Positions 14,021 to 22,145 of a DNA stretch of 22,159 bases are shown in pieces (the stretch's first letter is position 1; each line of letters begins with the position of its first letter). Location: contig JAGLYR010000187.1 in assembly GCA_023132135.1 (NCBI GenBank), positions 1 through 22,159 on the forward strand, written 5' to 3'. The translations under genes were made by a program, and so were the position numbers. Source of the DNA: Candidatus Eiseniibacteriota bacterium (GTDB lineage Bacteria > Arandabacterota > Arandabacteria > JAGLYR01). The notes beneath the pieces were generated by a model. The model saw nothing but the letters and a program-made list of their open reading frames with translations, searched no databases and was not told the origin of the DNA.

Positions 14021-15565
14021 ATGTACCGAGAGATCATTATCAATGCCGAGGAGACGGAGACCCGCGTGGCGATCCTGGAGGATCACCGGCTGGCCGAGTT
14101 CTTCGTGGAGCGGCCTGAGCAACGGCGCATTGTCGGCAACATCTACAAGGGAATAGTGAACGCTGTCCTGCCCGGAATGCAGGCAGCCTTCGTGGACGTG
14201 GGACTGGAAAAGAGCGCGTTTCTCCATGTGTCGGATTTGATGGAGAGCGATCTGCCGGACGATGAGATCGGAGGAGACGCTTCCCGGAACGGTTACACCC
14301 GGAGTGGGCATTTGCCCCGGGCAACCCGGATTGAGGCGCTCCTGACCAAGGGGCAGGAAATCCTTGTCCAGATTACCAAGGAGCCGATTGCTTCCAAGGG
14401 AGCCCGTGGAACCACTCAGATTTCGCTGGCCGGCCGGTTTCTGGTGCTGATGCCGAACTCGATACATCTGGGAATTTCGCGGAAGATCGAGGACCGGTCG
14501 GAGCGCAATCGTCTCCGGGAGATCGTCGGCCCTATCCAGCCCGCCGACATGGGACTCATTGTCCGGACGGTGGGGGAGGGCAAGGACGCGAAGCTGTTCA
14601 AGGACGATGTGCGGTATCTCACCCGTACCTGGAAGCATGTGGTCTCCCGCTCCAGGAAAAGGCAGGTGCCGGCAGAGCTCCACTCGGAACCCGAACTGAC
14701 CGGCAGTCTGATCCGCGATCTCTTCAGCGAGGAAGTGGATCGAGTTGTAGTTGATTGCGGCAAGCAGTACAAGGAAATCAGGAGATACGTTCAAGGACTG
14801 ATGCCGGAACTCAAGGAACGCATCCATCTCTACGAGGGGGATGCACCCGTTTTCGACCACTACGGGGTTGAGACCGAGATTGAGCAGATGCTTAATCGGC
14901 GGATCCCGCTGCGTCGGGGCGCTTACATTGCTATCGATCAGACCGAGGCGCTGACGACAATCGATGTCAACACCGGTCGATTCCGCGGGGCCTCGGACCA
15001 AGAGGAAACCATCGTCATCACCAACCTGGAGGCGGCGCGGGAAAGCGCACGCCAGATGCGGATGCGGGACATCGGCGGGATCATCGTGATTGATTTCATC
15101 GACATGGAGAAGGAGAGCAACCGCCGCCGGGTTTTCGAGGAGCTGAGGAAGAACCTCCGGGCCGATCGGTCCAGGACCAAGATACTGCCCATCAGTGAGT
15201 TCGGCCTGGTCCAGATGACCAGGCAGCGGGTCCGGCCCAGCCATCTGCATTTCTTCAGCGAGTCATGCTCCTGTTGTGGAGGCCTGGGACGCGTTCTTTC
15301 CCCGGAGACGATGGTATCCATGGTGGAGCGCTGTTTCCATCGGCTGACTCAGAGGACGGGGGAGAGAAATATCGCGGTGCATCTTCACCCCGAGGTGGCC
15401 ATCCACATGTTGAGCAACCGGATCGGAAGGGTGCAGGATCTGGAGAAGGAGTTCGGCCTGACCATCGAGATAGTAGACGATCCGGCAGTGGGGAGACAGG
15501 AAATCAGGATGTACTCGGTGTCTACGGGGGAGGATCTGACTCGGAAAGTGCTGCCGAAGTCGTGA
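14021..15565 (+). CDS. rng: Ribonuclease G/E family endoribonuclease
   Basis: RNase G-type enzyme that cleaves single-stranded RNA, for example in rRNA 5'-end maturation and mRNA decay, in the cytoplasm. From the ATG at 14021 it is 514 residues, the length of RNase G rather than full RNase E, with no C-terminal degradosome scaffold. It starts with EIIINAEETETRVAILED and has an S1 domain at about 35-125 (GNIYKGIVNAVLPGMQAAFVD). Catalytic magnesium residues are D315 in TTIDVNTG and D358 in IVIDFIDME. The zinc-link occurs as CSCCGGLG (C416 and C419). A GTG at 14000, one base after the upstream stop, is an in-frame alternative adding seven residues; the ATG fits the family start better and follows GGAAGGGA. 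It is co-directional with the radical SAM gene and L21/L27. Confidence 0.92.
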   Translation: MYREIIINAEETETRVAILEDHRLAEFFVERPEQRRIVGNIYKGIVNAVLPGMQAAFVDVGLEKSAFLHVSDLMESDLPDDEIGGDASRNGYTRSGHLPRATRIEALLTKGQEILVQITKEPIASKGARGTTQISLAGRFLVLMPNSIHLGISRKIEDRSERNRLREIVGPIQPADMGLIVRTVGEGKDAKLFKDDVRYLTRTWKHVVSRSRKRQVPAELHSEPELTGSLIRDLFSEEVDRVVVDCGKQYKEIRRYVQGLMPELKERIHLYEGDAPVFDHYGVETEIEQMLNRRIPLRRGAYIAIDQTEALTTIDVNTGRFRGASDQEETIVITNLEAARESARQMRMRDIGGIIVIDFIDMEKESNRRRVFEELRKNLRADRSRTKILPISEFGLVQMTRQRVRPSHLHFFSESCSCCGGLGRVLSPETMVSMVERCFHRLTQRTGERNIAVHLHPEVAIHMLSNRIGRVQDLEKEFGLTIEIVDDPAVGRQEIRMYSVSTGEDLTRKVLPKS

Positions 15566-15620
15566 TATTGCAGGCGGTGGCGCGCTCTGTGGACCTGATC
15601 CCGATGAGGTCAATTTGGGC

Positions 15621-15650
15621 TTGACAAGGGCCTGTGGGGCGTGGTACTTG
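15621..15650 (+). promoter_or_regulatory. Probable promoter for rplU-rpmA
   Basis: TTGACA at 15621-15626 and TACTTG at 15645-15650 are separated by 18 bases. The -10 matches TATAAT only in its first two bases, but the spacing equals that of the two other TTGACA sites in this window. It would start a leader of roughly 85 bases before the L21 ATG, independent of the rng transcript. Confidence 0.5.
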
Positions 15651-15692
15651 TAGTTCATTGCGAAGTTGTATAGCTGGAAGTGGAGGCGCCGC

Positions 15693-15708
15693 CGGGCAGG
15701 GTTGCCCG
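15693..15708 (+). promoter_or_regulatory. Hairpin in the rplU leader
   Basis: CGGGCA (15693-15698) pairs with TGCCCG (15703-15708) around GGGT, about 35 bases before the L21 start. Leaders that bind L21 or another ribosomal protein for autoregulation are known in several phyla; whether this one does so is inference. The rest of the 177-base gap holds the promoter and the GAGGGA ribosome-binding site. Confidence 0.35.
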
Positions 15709-15742
15709 ACGGGGTGGTTGCGGAAGTGAGGGAATTCCTGGC

Positions 15743-16063
15743 ATGGCGTATGCGATTGTTGAGACAGGCGGGCTTCAGTTCAGGGTTCAGGATCGTGAAG
15801 TTCTGGAGGTTCCGCGCTTGCAGGTTGCAGAAGGGGAAACCGTTACCCTGGATCGTGTTCTGATGTGGGTGGATGAAGCGGATGTTGTGGTGGGACAGCC
15901 TACAGTCGAGGGCGCGTCGGTGCAGGCCAGAGTCCTGGGTCAGATTCTGGGGCCCAAGATTATTGTCTTCAAGCAGAAGCGCCGGAAGAACTACCGGAGG
16001 AAGCGTGGCCACCGCCAACATCTGACGAAGCTGGAAATCACGGGCCTGACGCGGTCTGTGTAG
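15743..16063 (+). CDS. rplU: 50S ribosomal protein L21
   Basis: Structural protein of the large ribosomal subunit that contacts 23S rRNA. The 106-residue product starts MAYAIVETGGLQFRVQ, the L21 N-terminal signature, and ends with the basic stretch FKQKRRKNYRRKRGHRQHLTKLEITGL, which is diagnostic. The ATG at 15743 follows GAGGGA by nine bases; the open frame continues 21 codons upstream, but that part is leader. It lies 13 bases before rpmA, the near-universal rplU-rpmA pair. Confidence 0.97.
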   Translation: MAYAIVETGGLQFRVQDREVLEVPRLQVAEGETVTLDRVLMWVDEADVVVGQPTVEGASVQARVLGQILGPKIIVFKQKRRKNYRRKRGHRQHLTKLEITGLTRSV

Positions 16064-16076
16064 GGAGTGATATTCC

Positions 16077-16337
16077 ATGGCACACAAGAAAGGTGTTGGA
16101 AGTTCGAGAAACGGTAGAGATTCGAGCGCGCAGCGCTTGGGAGTCAAACGCTTCGGAGGACAGCGGGTTCTGGCAGGCAATATTCTGGTCCGCCAACGGG
16201 GCACGAGGTTCCATCCTGGGCTGAACGTGGGGCGCGGAAAGGACGATACGCTGTTTGCCCTGATTGACGGGGTGGTCTGCTTTGAAACCAAGGGCCGGAC
16301 TCGCAAGTATGTGAAAGTACTTCCCATGGTCTCCTAG
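16077..16337 (+). CDS. rpmA: 50S ribosomal protein L27
   Basis: Large-subunit ribosomal protein whose N-terminus reaches toward the peptidyl-transferase centre. The 86 residues begin [16 protein letters not shown] and contain [29 protein letters not shown], both highly conserved in L27. It has no N-terminal extension of the kind cleaved by Prp in Firmicutes. GGGAG at 16063-16067 lies nine bases before the ATG. It is the last gene before a strong intrinsic terminator. The GTPase gene obg, a frequent downstream partner, is not here. Confidence 0.97.
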   Translation: MAHKKGVGSSRNGRDSSAQRLGVKRFGGQRVLAGNILVRQRGTRFHPGLNVGRGKDDTLFALIDGVVCFETKGRTRKYVKVLPMVS

Positions 16338-16418
16338 CCCGCATTTTGGAGCGGCCATGGTCTGCGTGGTGATGATGCGCTGTGGCGCTGGAAGACCCAG
16401 TGATGGTTTGCCCGGACG

Positions 16419-16448
16419 GCGGAGGGGAGGAATTGCCCCCCGCTTTTT
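16419..16448 (+). terminator. Intrinsic terminator of the rplU-rpmA operon
   Basis: GCGG-A-GGGG (16419-16427) pairs with CCCCCCGC (16436-16443), with one bulged A and an eight-base loop, and is followed directly by TTTTT (16444-16448). This is the clearest Rho-independent terminator in the window. The 80 bases between rpmA and the stem, and the 72 between the T-run and the next gene, show no other feature apart from an AAGGAG ribosome-binding site. Confidence 0.85.
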
Positions 16449-16520
16449 CATGTGGTTCCGCTGAATTGCGCTGATGGCATCGGGTGCGGGCTGGGTGATG
16501 GTTGAAAGGAGAGATCGGCT

Positions 16521-17177
16521 GTGAACGTGAAGTGGCTTGGACACGCTACGTTTGTGATCACTTCTTCCGACGGGACCAAGATTCTCACGGATCCCTACAA
16601 GCCCGGCGGCTACGACGGCGCAGTGGGCTACGGTCCCATCACCGAATCTGTGGACGTGGTGACGGTGAGCCATGAGCACGAAGACCACAATGATGTAGAA
16701 GGACTCACGGGGCAGTTCGAGGTAGTGAGGGGTTGTGGGACCCACCAGGGTCGAGGAATCCGGTTCCACGGGTATGGCTGCTTCCACGATGGGACGAAGG
16801 GGTCGGAGCGGGGGGAGAACACCATCTTTGTCATGGAGATCGATGGTCTTCGCCTGTGTCACCTGGGAGATCTCGGACACCCTTTGAGCACGGATGAAAT
16901 CAAGGAAATCGGCCGGGTGGATGTTCTCCTGGTTCCTGTCGGGGGACACTTCACGATCGATGCGAAGCAGGCTGCGAGCATCGCCGATGCGATGGGGGCC
17001 TGGATAATCATCCCCATGCACTTCAAGACGGAGGTTCTCGGTTTTCCAATTGCGCCGGTGGACGAGTTTCTGAAGGAGATGGGGAGCTATGAGAGGCCGG
17101 AGGCTTCGGAGGTGGAGATCACACCGGAATCGTTGAAAGAGGGCAAACGGGTGATCGTTCTCGAGCACGCGCTGTAG
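16521..17177 (+). CDS. Metallo-beta-lactamase-fold hydrolase (UPF0173/UlaG-like)
   Basis: A 218-residue cytoplasmic metal-dependent hydrolase of the UPF0173/UlaG-like group. The family starts MNVKWLGHATFVI, followed by D24 in ILTDPY. The metal motif HxHxDH is SHEHEDH (H51, H53, D55, H56). Further ligands are likely H89 (CFHD), D117 (HLGDLGH) and H167 (PMHF). GTG 16521 has AAGGAGAG about eight bases upstream. No signal peptide is present. The family includes L-ascorbate-6-phosphate lactonase, but most members have unknown substrates. Because the gene stands 18 bases before kdsB it is probably the first gene of the KDO operon, and could act on a sugar-phosphate or damaged metabolite; that is inference. 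Confidence 0.88.
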   Translation: MNVKWLGHATFVITSSDGTKILTDPYKPGGYDGAVGYGPITESVDVVTVSHEHEDHNDVEGLTGQFEVVRGCGTHQGRGIRFHGYGCFHDGTKGSERGENTIFVMEIDGLRLCHLGDLGHPLSTDEIKEIGRVDVLLVPVGGHFTIDAKQAASIADAMGAWIIIPMHFKTEVLGFPIAPVDEFLKEMGSYERPEASEVEITPESLKEGKRVIVLEHAL

Positions 17178-17195
17178 GATAGGAATGGAGCCACC

Positions 17196-18002
17196 GTGAA
17201 AGGTGAGAAAACAGTGACATCCCGCGGCGCGTTTCCGGAGGTCGACGGGCAACTCCCGCCGGGCATCCAGACTACGTGCGGAGTGCTGGGTGGGATTCCC
17301 GCCCGGTACGCTTCTTCCCGCCTGGATGGCAAACCGCTGGTTCTGCTGGGCCCGAAGTCCCTGATTCAGCACGTCTACGAGCGGTGTCTCCAGACGGAAG
17401 TCCTGGACCAGGTCGTGGTGGCGACTGATGACCGGCGTATTGCCGAGGCCGTGAGGGCTTTCGGTGGGAAGACCGTGCGGACCTCCTCCAATCACCGCAC
17501 GGGCACAGATCGCCTGGCCGAGGTTGCTTCCCGAATCGAGTGCGACGTTGTCGTCAACACCCAGTGTGATTCCCCCCTCTTTCCCCCACATGCAATTGAC
17601 CTTGCGGTTCGCGCGTTGCTGGAGAATCCGGAAGTCAGAATGTCCACGGTGGCGGCGCCTTGCGCGGACGAGTCCGAGATCAGATCGCCCAACAGCGTCA
17701 AGGTGGTGACGGATTGCAGTGGCGATGCCCTCTATTTCTCCCGTTCGCGAATCCCGCCGAGGACAGAAGCGGCCTCGGATGTTCTGCTTCACCTGGGTAT
17801 CTACGTGTACCGCCGTGAATTCCTTCTGGAACTAGCCCGGCGGGAGCAGGGGCCGCTGGAGAAGCGTGAGCACCTGGAGCAGCTTCGGGCCCTCGAGTAT
17901 GGTGACCGGATCCGCGTCGTGCTCATCGGGGAAATGCCTCCCGATCTGCATGACATGGATGATGTGAAATCTATCCGCCAACTGCTGGGGGGGGAGAGAT
18001 GA
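17196..18002 (+). CDS. kdsB: 3-deoxy-manno-octulosonate cytidylyltransferase (CMP-KDO synthetase)
   Basis: KdsB activates KDO with CTP to CMP-KDO for lipid A-core assembly. Family features are [15 protein letters not shown] (34-48), [65 protein letters not shown] and [19 protein letters not shown]. Two departures stand out. The usual QGDEP metal/nucleotide segment reads QCDSP (residues 123-127), and the C-terminal segment that normally reads GxDTPEDL reads DLHDMDDV (250-257), apparently replacing a conserved aspartate with histidine. The GTG start gives about 28 extra N-terminal residues compared with typical family members; a GTG at 17283 would give the usual length but lacks a good ribosome-binding site. 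The TGA overlaps the pyrG ATG (ATGA). Confidence 0.85.
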   Translation: MKGEKTVTSRGAFPEVDGQLPPGIQTTCGVLGGIPARYASSRLDGKPLVLLGPKSLIQHVYERCLQTEVLDQVVVATDDRRIAEAVRAFGGKTVRTSSNHRTGTDRLAEVASRIECDVVVNTQCDSPLFPPHAIDLAVRALLENPEVRMSTVAAPCADESEIRSPNSVKVVTDCSGDALYFSRSRIPPRTEAASDVLLHLGIYVYRREFLLELARREQGPLEKREHLEQLRALEYGDRIRVVLIGEMPPDLHDMDDVKSIRQLLGGER

Positions 18003-19648
18003 CGACCAAGTACATCTTCGTTACCGGAGGTGTCGTCTCGTCGTTGGGGAAGGGGATAGCGGCGGCGTCGCTCGGTCAGCTTCTCAAGAACCGGGGACTG
18101 GGCATCACGATCCTGAAACTCGACCCGTACCTCAATGTGGATCCCGGGACCATGAGCCCTTTCCAGCACGGGGAAGTTTTCGTGACGGACGACGGGGCGG
18201 AAACCGATCTGGACCTGGGGCACTATGAACGGTTTGTCGGTATTGACCTGGGTCAGGATAACAATGCTACGGCGGGTCAGATCTATGATGCGGTGATTAC
18301 CCGCGAGCGCCGGGGTGGGTATCTGGGAGGCACCGTCCAGGTGATTCCCCACGTGACTGACGAGATCAAGAGTCGCATCTACCGCCTGGGGGATCGGGAC
18401 GAGATCGACGTTTGCATTGCCGAGATCGGCGGCACCGTCGGCGATATCGAATCCCTCCCCTTCCTGGAGGCAATTCGTCAGGTTCGTCTGGATCACGGAG
18501 TTGGAAGCACCCTGTATATCCATGTGACCCTGGTTCCTTTCATCAAGGCGGCGGGCGAGATCAAGACCAAGCCGACACAGCACAGTGTTCGTGCGCTGCG
18601 CGAGATCGGAATCCAGCCCGATATCCTCCTGTGTCGCACCGAGTGCCCGCTGGGTCGCTCAATCCGGGAGAAGATAGCCCTGTTTTGCAACGTGGCCGTT
18701 GGGAACGTCATCGAAGCCGGTGACGTTCGATGCATATATGAAGTGCCTCTGCGCTTTCGCGAGGAGGGACTGGATCAGCGGGTGGTGGACCATCTGGGCA
18801 TCGATGCCCCGGAGACGGATATCGCAGAGTGGGAGGCCATGGTCCAGCGGATCCACGCCGGTGATCGGCTCGTCCGGATCGGGATCTGCGGCAAGTACGT
18901 GAACCTTCAGGACGCGTACAAGAGTATCAACGAAGCCCTGACCCACGCGGGAATCGGGAACGGTTGCAGGGTTGAGGCGCAGTGGATTGACTCGGAGTTT
19001 CTCAACTCCGACAACATCTCCGCACACCTGGCGGATTTGGATGCCATCCTGGTTCCGGGAGGATTCGGAGACCGGGGGATCGATGGGAAGCTGCATGCGG
19101 TTCGCTATGCGCGGGAGAACGACGTTCCGTACCTGGGTATCTGTCTGGGGATGCAGTGCGCGGTCATCGAGTTCGCTCGCAACGTGCTGGGTCTCCAGGA
19201 TGCCAACAGCAGGGAATTCGACGCGGAGTCACCGCACCGGGTGATCGATCTCATGTCCTCTCAGGAGGGTATCCTGGACATGGGCGGGACCATGCGCTTG
19301 GGCTCCTTCGAATGTGTTCTCCAGCCGGGAACGCGGTCGGCCGAGGCTTACGCTGCAACGCCTGTCCAGGAGCGGCATCGCCACCGCTATGAGTTCAACT
19401 CCGCCTACGAACAGCAGTTCGAGACCGCGGGCATGGTGGTGAGCGGCGCTTCACCCGACGGGCGTCTGGCGGAGATCGTGGAGATCCCTTTGCACCCCTG
19501 GTTCGTTGGATGCCAGTTCCACCCGGAGTTCAAGTCGAGGCCCATGAAGGCTCATCCCCTGTTCCTGGCCTTTGTGAAGGCAGCGTTGGCCTACAGCGCG
19601 TCACGTGAGACGGCGGCGCCGGGAACAGAGACCAGTCGGCTGAGATAG
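17999..19648 (+). CDS. pyrG: CTP synthase
   Basis: Converts UTP to CTP using ATP and glutamine-derived ammonia. The 549 residues have both domains. The synthetase domain (about 1-270) has [16 protein letters not shown] with its P-loop, [40 protein letters not shown] and [11 protein letters not shown]. The class I glutamine amidotransferase domain (about 290-540) has catalytic C382 in GICLGMQ and H508/E510 in [10 protein letters not shown]. The length is normal and no key residue is missing. The ATG overlaps the kdsB stop. Placement between kdsB and kdsA fits local supply of CTP for CMP-KDO; pyrG linked to kds genes also occurs in other Gram-negatives. Confidence 0.97.
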   Translation: MTTKYIFVTGGVVSSLGKGIAAASLGQLLKNRGLGITILKLDPYLNVDPGTMSPFQHGEVFVTDDGAETDLDLGHYERFVGIDLGQDNNATAGQIYDAVITRERRGGYLGGTVQVIPHVTDEIKSRIYRLGDRDEIDVCIAEIGGTVGDIESLPFLEAIRQVRLDHGVGSTLYIHVTLVPFIKAAGEIKTKPTQHSVRALREIGIQPDILLCRTECPLGRSIREKIALFCNVAVGNVIEAGDVRCIYEVPLRFREEGLDQRVVDHLGIDAPETDIAEWEAMVQRIHAGDRLVRIGICGKYVNLQDAYKSINEALTHAGIGNGCRVEAQWIDSEFLNSDNISAHLADLDAILVPGGFGDRGIDGKLHAVRYARENDVPYLGICLGMQCAVIEFARNVLGLQDANSREFDAESPHRVIDLMSSQEGILDMGGTMRLGSFECVLQPGTRSAEAYAATPVQERHRHRYEFNSAYEQQFETAGMVVSGASPDGRLAEIVEIPLHPWFVGCQFHPEFKSRPMKAHPLFLAFVKAALAYSASRETAAPGTETSRLR

Positions 19649-19657
19649 GGGGGGCGC

Positions 19658-20545
19658 ATGGGATCATCTTCGGTACCCTGTTTGAACCCTTGCCTGCAGG
19701 TCGGCGGGGTGAGGATCGGTGGAGGCGCTCCCCTGGTTCTCATCGCCGGGCCCTGCGTTCTCGAAACGGAAGACGAAGCTCTCAAGATCGCCGAGAAAGT
19801 GCGGCGCCTTGCGCAGCGCTTGGGGATGGGCTACATCTTCAAGGCGTCCTACACCAAGGACAATCGTTCGTCCGTGGATTTTTTCCCGGGACCCGGGCAG
19901 GAGGCAGGCCTTCGGATTCTGGAGAAGGTCCGCCGTGAGGTGGGGGTACCTGTTCTCTCCGATGTCCACTGTTGCACAGAGGTGTCCGCGGCTGCCGAGG
20001 TCCTGGATATCCTGCAGATTCCCGCGTACCTCTCGCAGCAGACCCGGCTGGCGCTTGCTGTGGGCCGGACGGGCAAGCCGGTCAATGTGAAGAAGGGCCA
20101 GTTCGTTGCACCGGAGGATATGCGGGCTGCCGTTGGGAAGATCGAGAGCACCGGGAACCGGAACATCCTTCTCACCGAGAGGGGGAGTTCCTTTGGCTAC
20201 CGGACGCTGGTGGTGGATTTCCGGGCCCTCAGTATCATGCGGGCTCTGGGGTACCCGGTGGCGTTCGATGTTACTCATTCCGTGAGGATCTACGGTCGCC
20301 CCAGCAAGGACCCATTGGGGGGAGAGCCGGCGTTCATCCCGTTTCTGGCGCGGGCGGGTGTGGGAGCCGGCTGCGAGGCCGTGTTCCTGGAAACCCATCC
20401 CGAACCCGCGAGGGCGGCATGCGACGCCTCGAGCATGTGGCCTCTGGAACGGCTCGAGTGGCTCCTGGAGCAGCTCGTACGGATTGACGCGGTAGCCCGG
20501 GAGGCAATGTCGCGCGAGGTTGCGGAGACGGAGGGGGCGACGTGA
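19658..20545 (+). CDS. kdsA: 3-deoxy-8-phosphooctulonate synthase (KDO-8-phosphate synthase)
   Basis: KdsA condenses phosphoenolpyruvate with arabinose 5-phosphate to KDO 8-phosphate. It is a TIM barrel of 295 residues with family motifs IAGPCVLE, VPVLSDVH, ILQIPAYL, NVKKGQF, TERGSSFGY, DVTHSV and FLETHPEP. C33 (of GPC), H207, E245 and D256 match the ligands of the metal-dependent class. Several usually conserved substrate-side segments differ: KANRSS is KDNRSS (67-72), CRQTDL is SQQTRL (126-131), and the SGGxR loop is LGGEP with a longer lead (220-224). The reading frame and fold motifs are otherwise intact. The ATG at 19658 is nine bases after the pyrG stop with a G-rich ribosome-binding site. 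Its stop overlaps the kdsC GTG. Confidence 0.88.
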   Translation: MGSSSVPCLNPCLQVGGVRIGGGAPLVLIAGPCVLETEDEALKIAEKVRRLAQRLGMGYIFKASYTKDNRSSVDFFPGPGQEAGLRILEKVRREVGVPVLSDVHCCTEVSAAAEVLDILQIPAYLSQQTRLALAVGRTGKPVNVKKGQFVAPEDMRAAVGKIESTGNRNILLTERGSSFGYRTLVVDFRALSIMRALGYPVAFDVTHSVRIYGRPSKDPLGGEPAFIPFLARAGVGAGCEAVFLETHPEPARAACDASSMWPLERLEWLLEQLVRIDAVAREAMSREVAETEGAT

Positions 20546-21057
20546 GCCGAGAGGTGCGGGTGCTGGTGATGGATGTAGACGGCGTGCTCACGGGAGGAGA
20601 AATCATCCACGGCACGGGAGGGATGGAACTCAAGCAGTTCCATGTCCAGGACGGAATGGGGGTTACCCTGGCGCGGCGCGCAGGAATTCTCCCTGTGGTG
20701 ATCACAGTGCGGAAAAGCGAGGCGGTAGCCAAGAGATCAGAGGATCTGAAGATCGCCGAGGTTCATCAGGGTATCACGCGAAAATGGGAGTGCCTGAAAG
20801 AGATTCTGAAGCGCCACGGCTTCGAGCCGGAGGAGGTCGCGTACGTTGGAGATGACCTGGTGGACCTGCCTGTGATGCGCCGGGTGGGGCTTCCGATTGC
20901 CGTGGCCAACGCCACCGAGGATGTGAAGCGGAACGCTGAGTGGATCACGGCTCGCGAGGGTGGACGGGGGGCAGTGCGGGAAGCGGTGGAGATGATTCTC
21001 AAGAGGGACGGGAAGTGGGACAGGGTGCTGGAGGATCTGTTCGAGGAGCTGGAGTAA
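20542..21057 (+). CDS. kdsC: 3-deoxy-manno-octulosonate-8-phosphatase (HAD family)
   Basis: KdsC removes phosphate from KDO 8-phosphate to give KDO. The 171-residue type C0 HAD protein (no cap domain) carries catalytic D11/D13 in MDVDGVLT, T55 in motif II, K81 (QGITRK) and D104/D105 in YVGDDLVDLPVM. The C-terminal EGGRGAVREAVEMIL matches the family tail that closes over the neighbouring subunit's active site. Differences from typical KdsC: VLTDG is VLTGG, the TGRKSE motif is TVRKSE, and the NVRDGxG segment is HVQDGMG. GTG 20542 overlaps the kdsA stop by four bases. Confidence 0.88.
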   Translation: MSREVRVLVMDVDGVLTGGEIIHGTGGMELKQFHVQDGMGVTLARRAGILPVVITVRKSEAVAKRSEDLKIAEVHQGITRKWECLKEILKRHGFEPEEVAYVGDDLVDLPVMRRVGLPIAVANATEDVKRNAEWITAREGGRGAVREAVEMILKRDGKWDRVLEDLFEELE

Positions 21058-21071
21058 ACGGAGCCGAGACA

Positions 21072-22100
21072 ATGGGAATGGATCGTCGCGCGAGTGACAC
21101 AACCGGCTTGTGTGAGAAGAAGGGTGTCCTCGATGAGGGAAAGCGTGTCATTCGCACAGAAGCCGAAGCCCTGCTGGCACTGGAGAAGCGGCTGGGCCCC
21201 GAGTTCGAGCGCGCGGTGGAGATTCTGCTTCGACATCTGAGCGGTGGTGGGCGGGTTGTCGTAACAGGCGTCGGGAAATCGGGAATCATCGGCCAGAAGA
21301 TGGCGGCGACCTTCAACAGTACCGGGATGCCCGCCTTCTTTCTGCACCCGACCGAAGGCCTCCACGGGGACTTGGGGATGGTGACCTCCAGCGACGCCGT
21401 GATTGCCATCTCCAACAGCGGATACAGTGAGGAAATCCGGAGTCTTCTGCCGTGGCTGGATAGACTGGGCGTGGACGTGATTGCTGTCACCGGGAACATG
21501 GCTTCTCCCCTAGCGGAAACGGCCTGCCTGGTGCTGGACGCGTCGGTGGAGCAGGAGGCCTGCCCGTTGGGGTTGGCCCCGACGGCCTCCAGCACGGTGG
21601 CGCTGGCCATCGGGGATGCCTTGGCGGTGGCGGTTTTCCAGGCCCGGGGTCTGGACGCCAGGGATTTTGCCTTTCGACACCCCGGGGGAGTTCTGGGAAA
21701 ACGACTGAGCCTCAAAGTCCGTGAGATCATGCACTCAGGCGATGCGGTTCCCGGAGTACTGCTGGGAAGCACCGTGCGCGAAGCGATTCTGGAGATCATC
21801 AACAAGCGTCTGGGCGTGACCATGGTAGTGTATGAAGATGGCACGCTCGCCGGGCTCATTGCCGACGGGGACCTGAAGAGGATGCTGGTGAGCGCCGAGG
21901 ACCTGATGGATCATCCGGTGGAAGATGTGATGACCCGCGAACCCCGCAACATTGGTCCCGACGAGCTGGTCAGCAGGGCTCTGCAGAAGATGGAAGAGGA
22001 TCCTGAACGGCTTATAACCTCCCTTGTCGTCACAGACGACGGCAATCATCCAATCGGTATCGTTCACATTCATGATTGCCTCCGCGCCGGTGTCTCCTAG
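21072..22100 (+). CDS. kdsD: Arabinose-5-phosphate isomerase (KdsD/KpsF family)
   Basis: Interconverts ribulose 5-phosphate and arabinose 5-phosphate, the first step toward KDO. The 342 residues contain a SIS sugar-isomerase domain (about 45-185) with VVTGVGKSGIIGQKMAATFNSTG, HPTEGLHGDLG, ISNSGYSEE and the family stretch EACPLGLAPTASST. HPGGVLGKRL (203-212) follows, then two CBS domains (about 215-272 and 280-342) that usually sense nucleotides or nucleotide sugars. The ATG at 21072 has GGAG eight bases upstream; the frame is open further upstream inside kdsC but has no start signal there. It is the last gene of the operon in the window. Confidence 0.94.
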   Translation: MGMDRRASDTTGLCEKKGVLDEGKRVIRTEAEALLALEKRLGPEFERAVEILLRHLSGGGRVVVTGVGKSGIIGQKMAATFNSTGMPAFFLHPTEGLHGDLGMVTSSDAVIAISNSGYSEEIRSLLPWLDRLGVDVIAVTGNMASPLAETACLVLDASVEQEACPLGLAPTASSTVALAIGDALAVAVFQARGLDARDFAFRHPGGVLGKRLSLKVREIMHSGDAVPGVLLGSTVREAILEIINKRLGVTMVVYEDGTLAGLIADGDLKRMLVSAEDLMDHPVEDVMTREPRNIGPDELVSRALQKMEEDPERLITSLVVTDDGNHPIGIVHIHDCLRAGVS

Positions 22101-22145
22101 CCTGGACTATGCACGAATCCGGATGGATTCGCACACAGTCCAGGC
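22100..22145. repeat. 46-base imperfect palindrome after kdsD
   Basis: Arms 22100-22120 and 22125-22145 pair at 18 of 21 positions around a GGAT loop, starting with the last base of the kdsD stop codon. The three mismatches (22109/22136, 22112/22133, 22113/22132) are all A-C on the + strand, which become G-U pairs in RNA made from the - strand. The left arm contains TATGCACGAATC (22108-22119), shared with the repeat at 9816. No T-run follows on either side. Confidence 0.7.

Noticed and set aside
13667-15250. A 527-codon open frame on the - strand
   Set aside because: Antisense to rng, whose catalytic motifs are unmistakable; the - strand product looks random.
16038-17792. A 584-codon open frame on the - strand
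   Set aside because: It runs antisense across rpmA, the hydrolase and kdsB, and through a clear + strand terminator. No family motif is visible.
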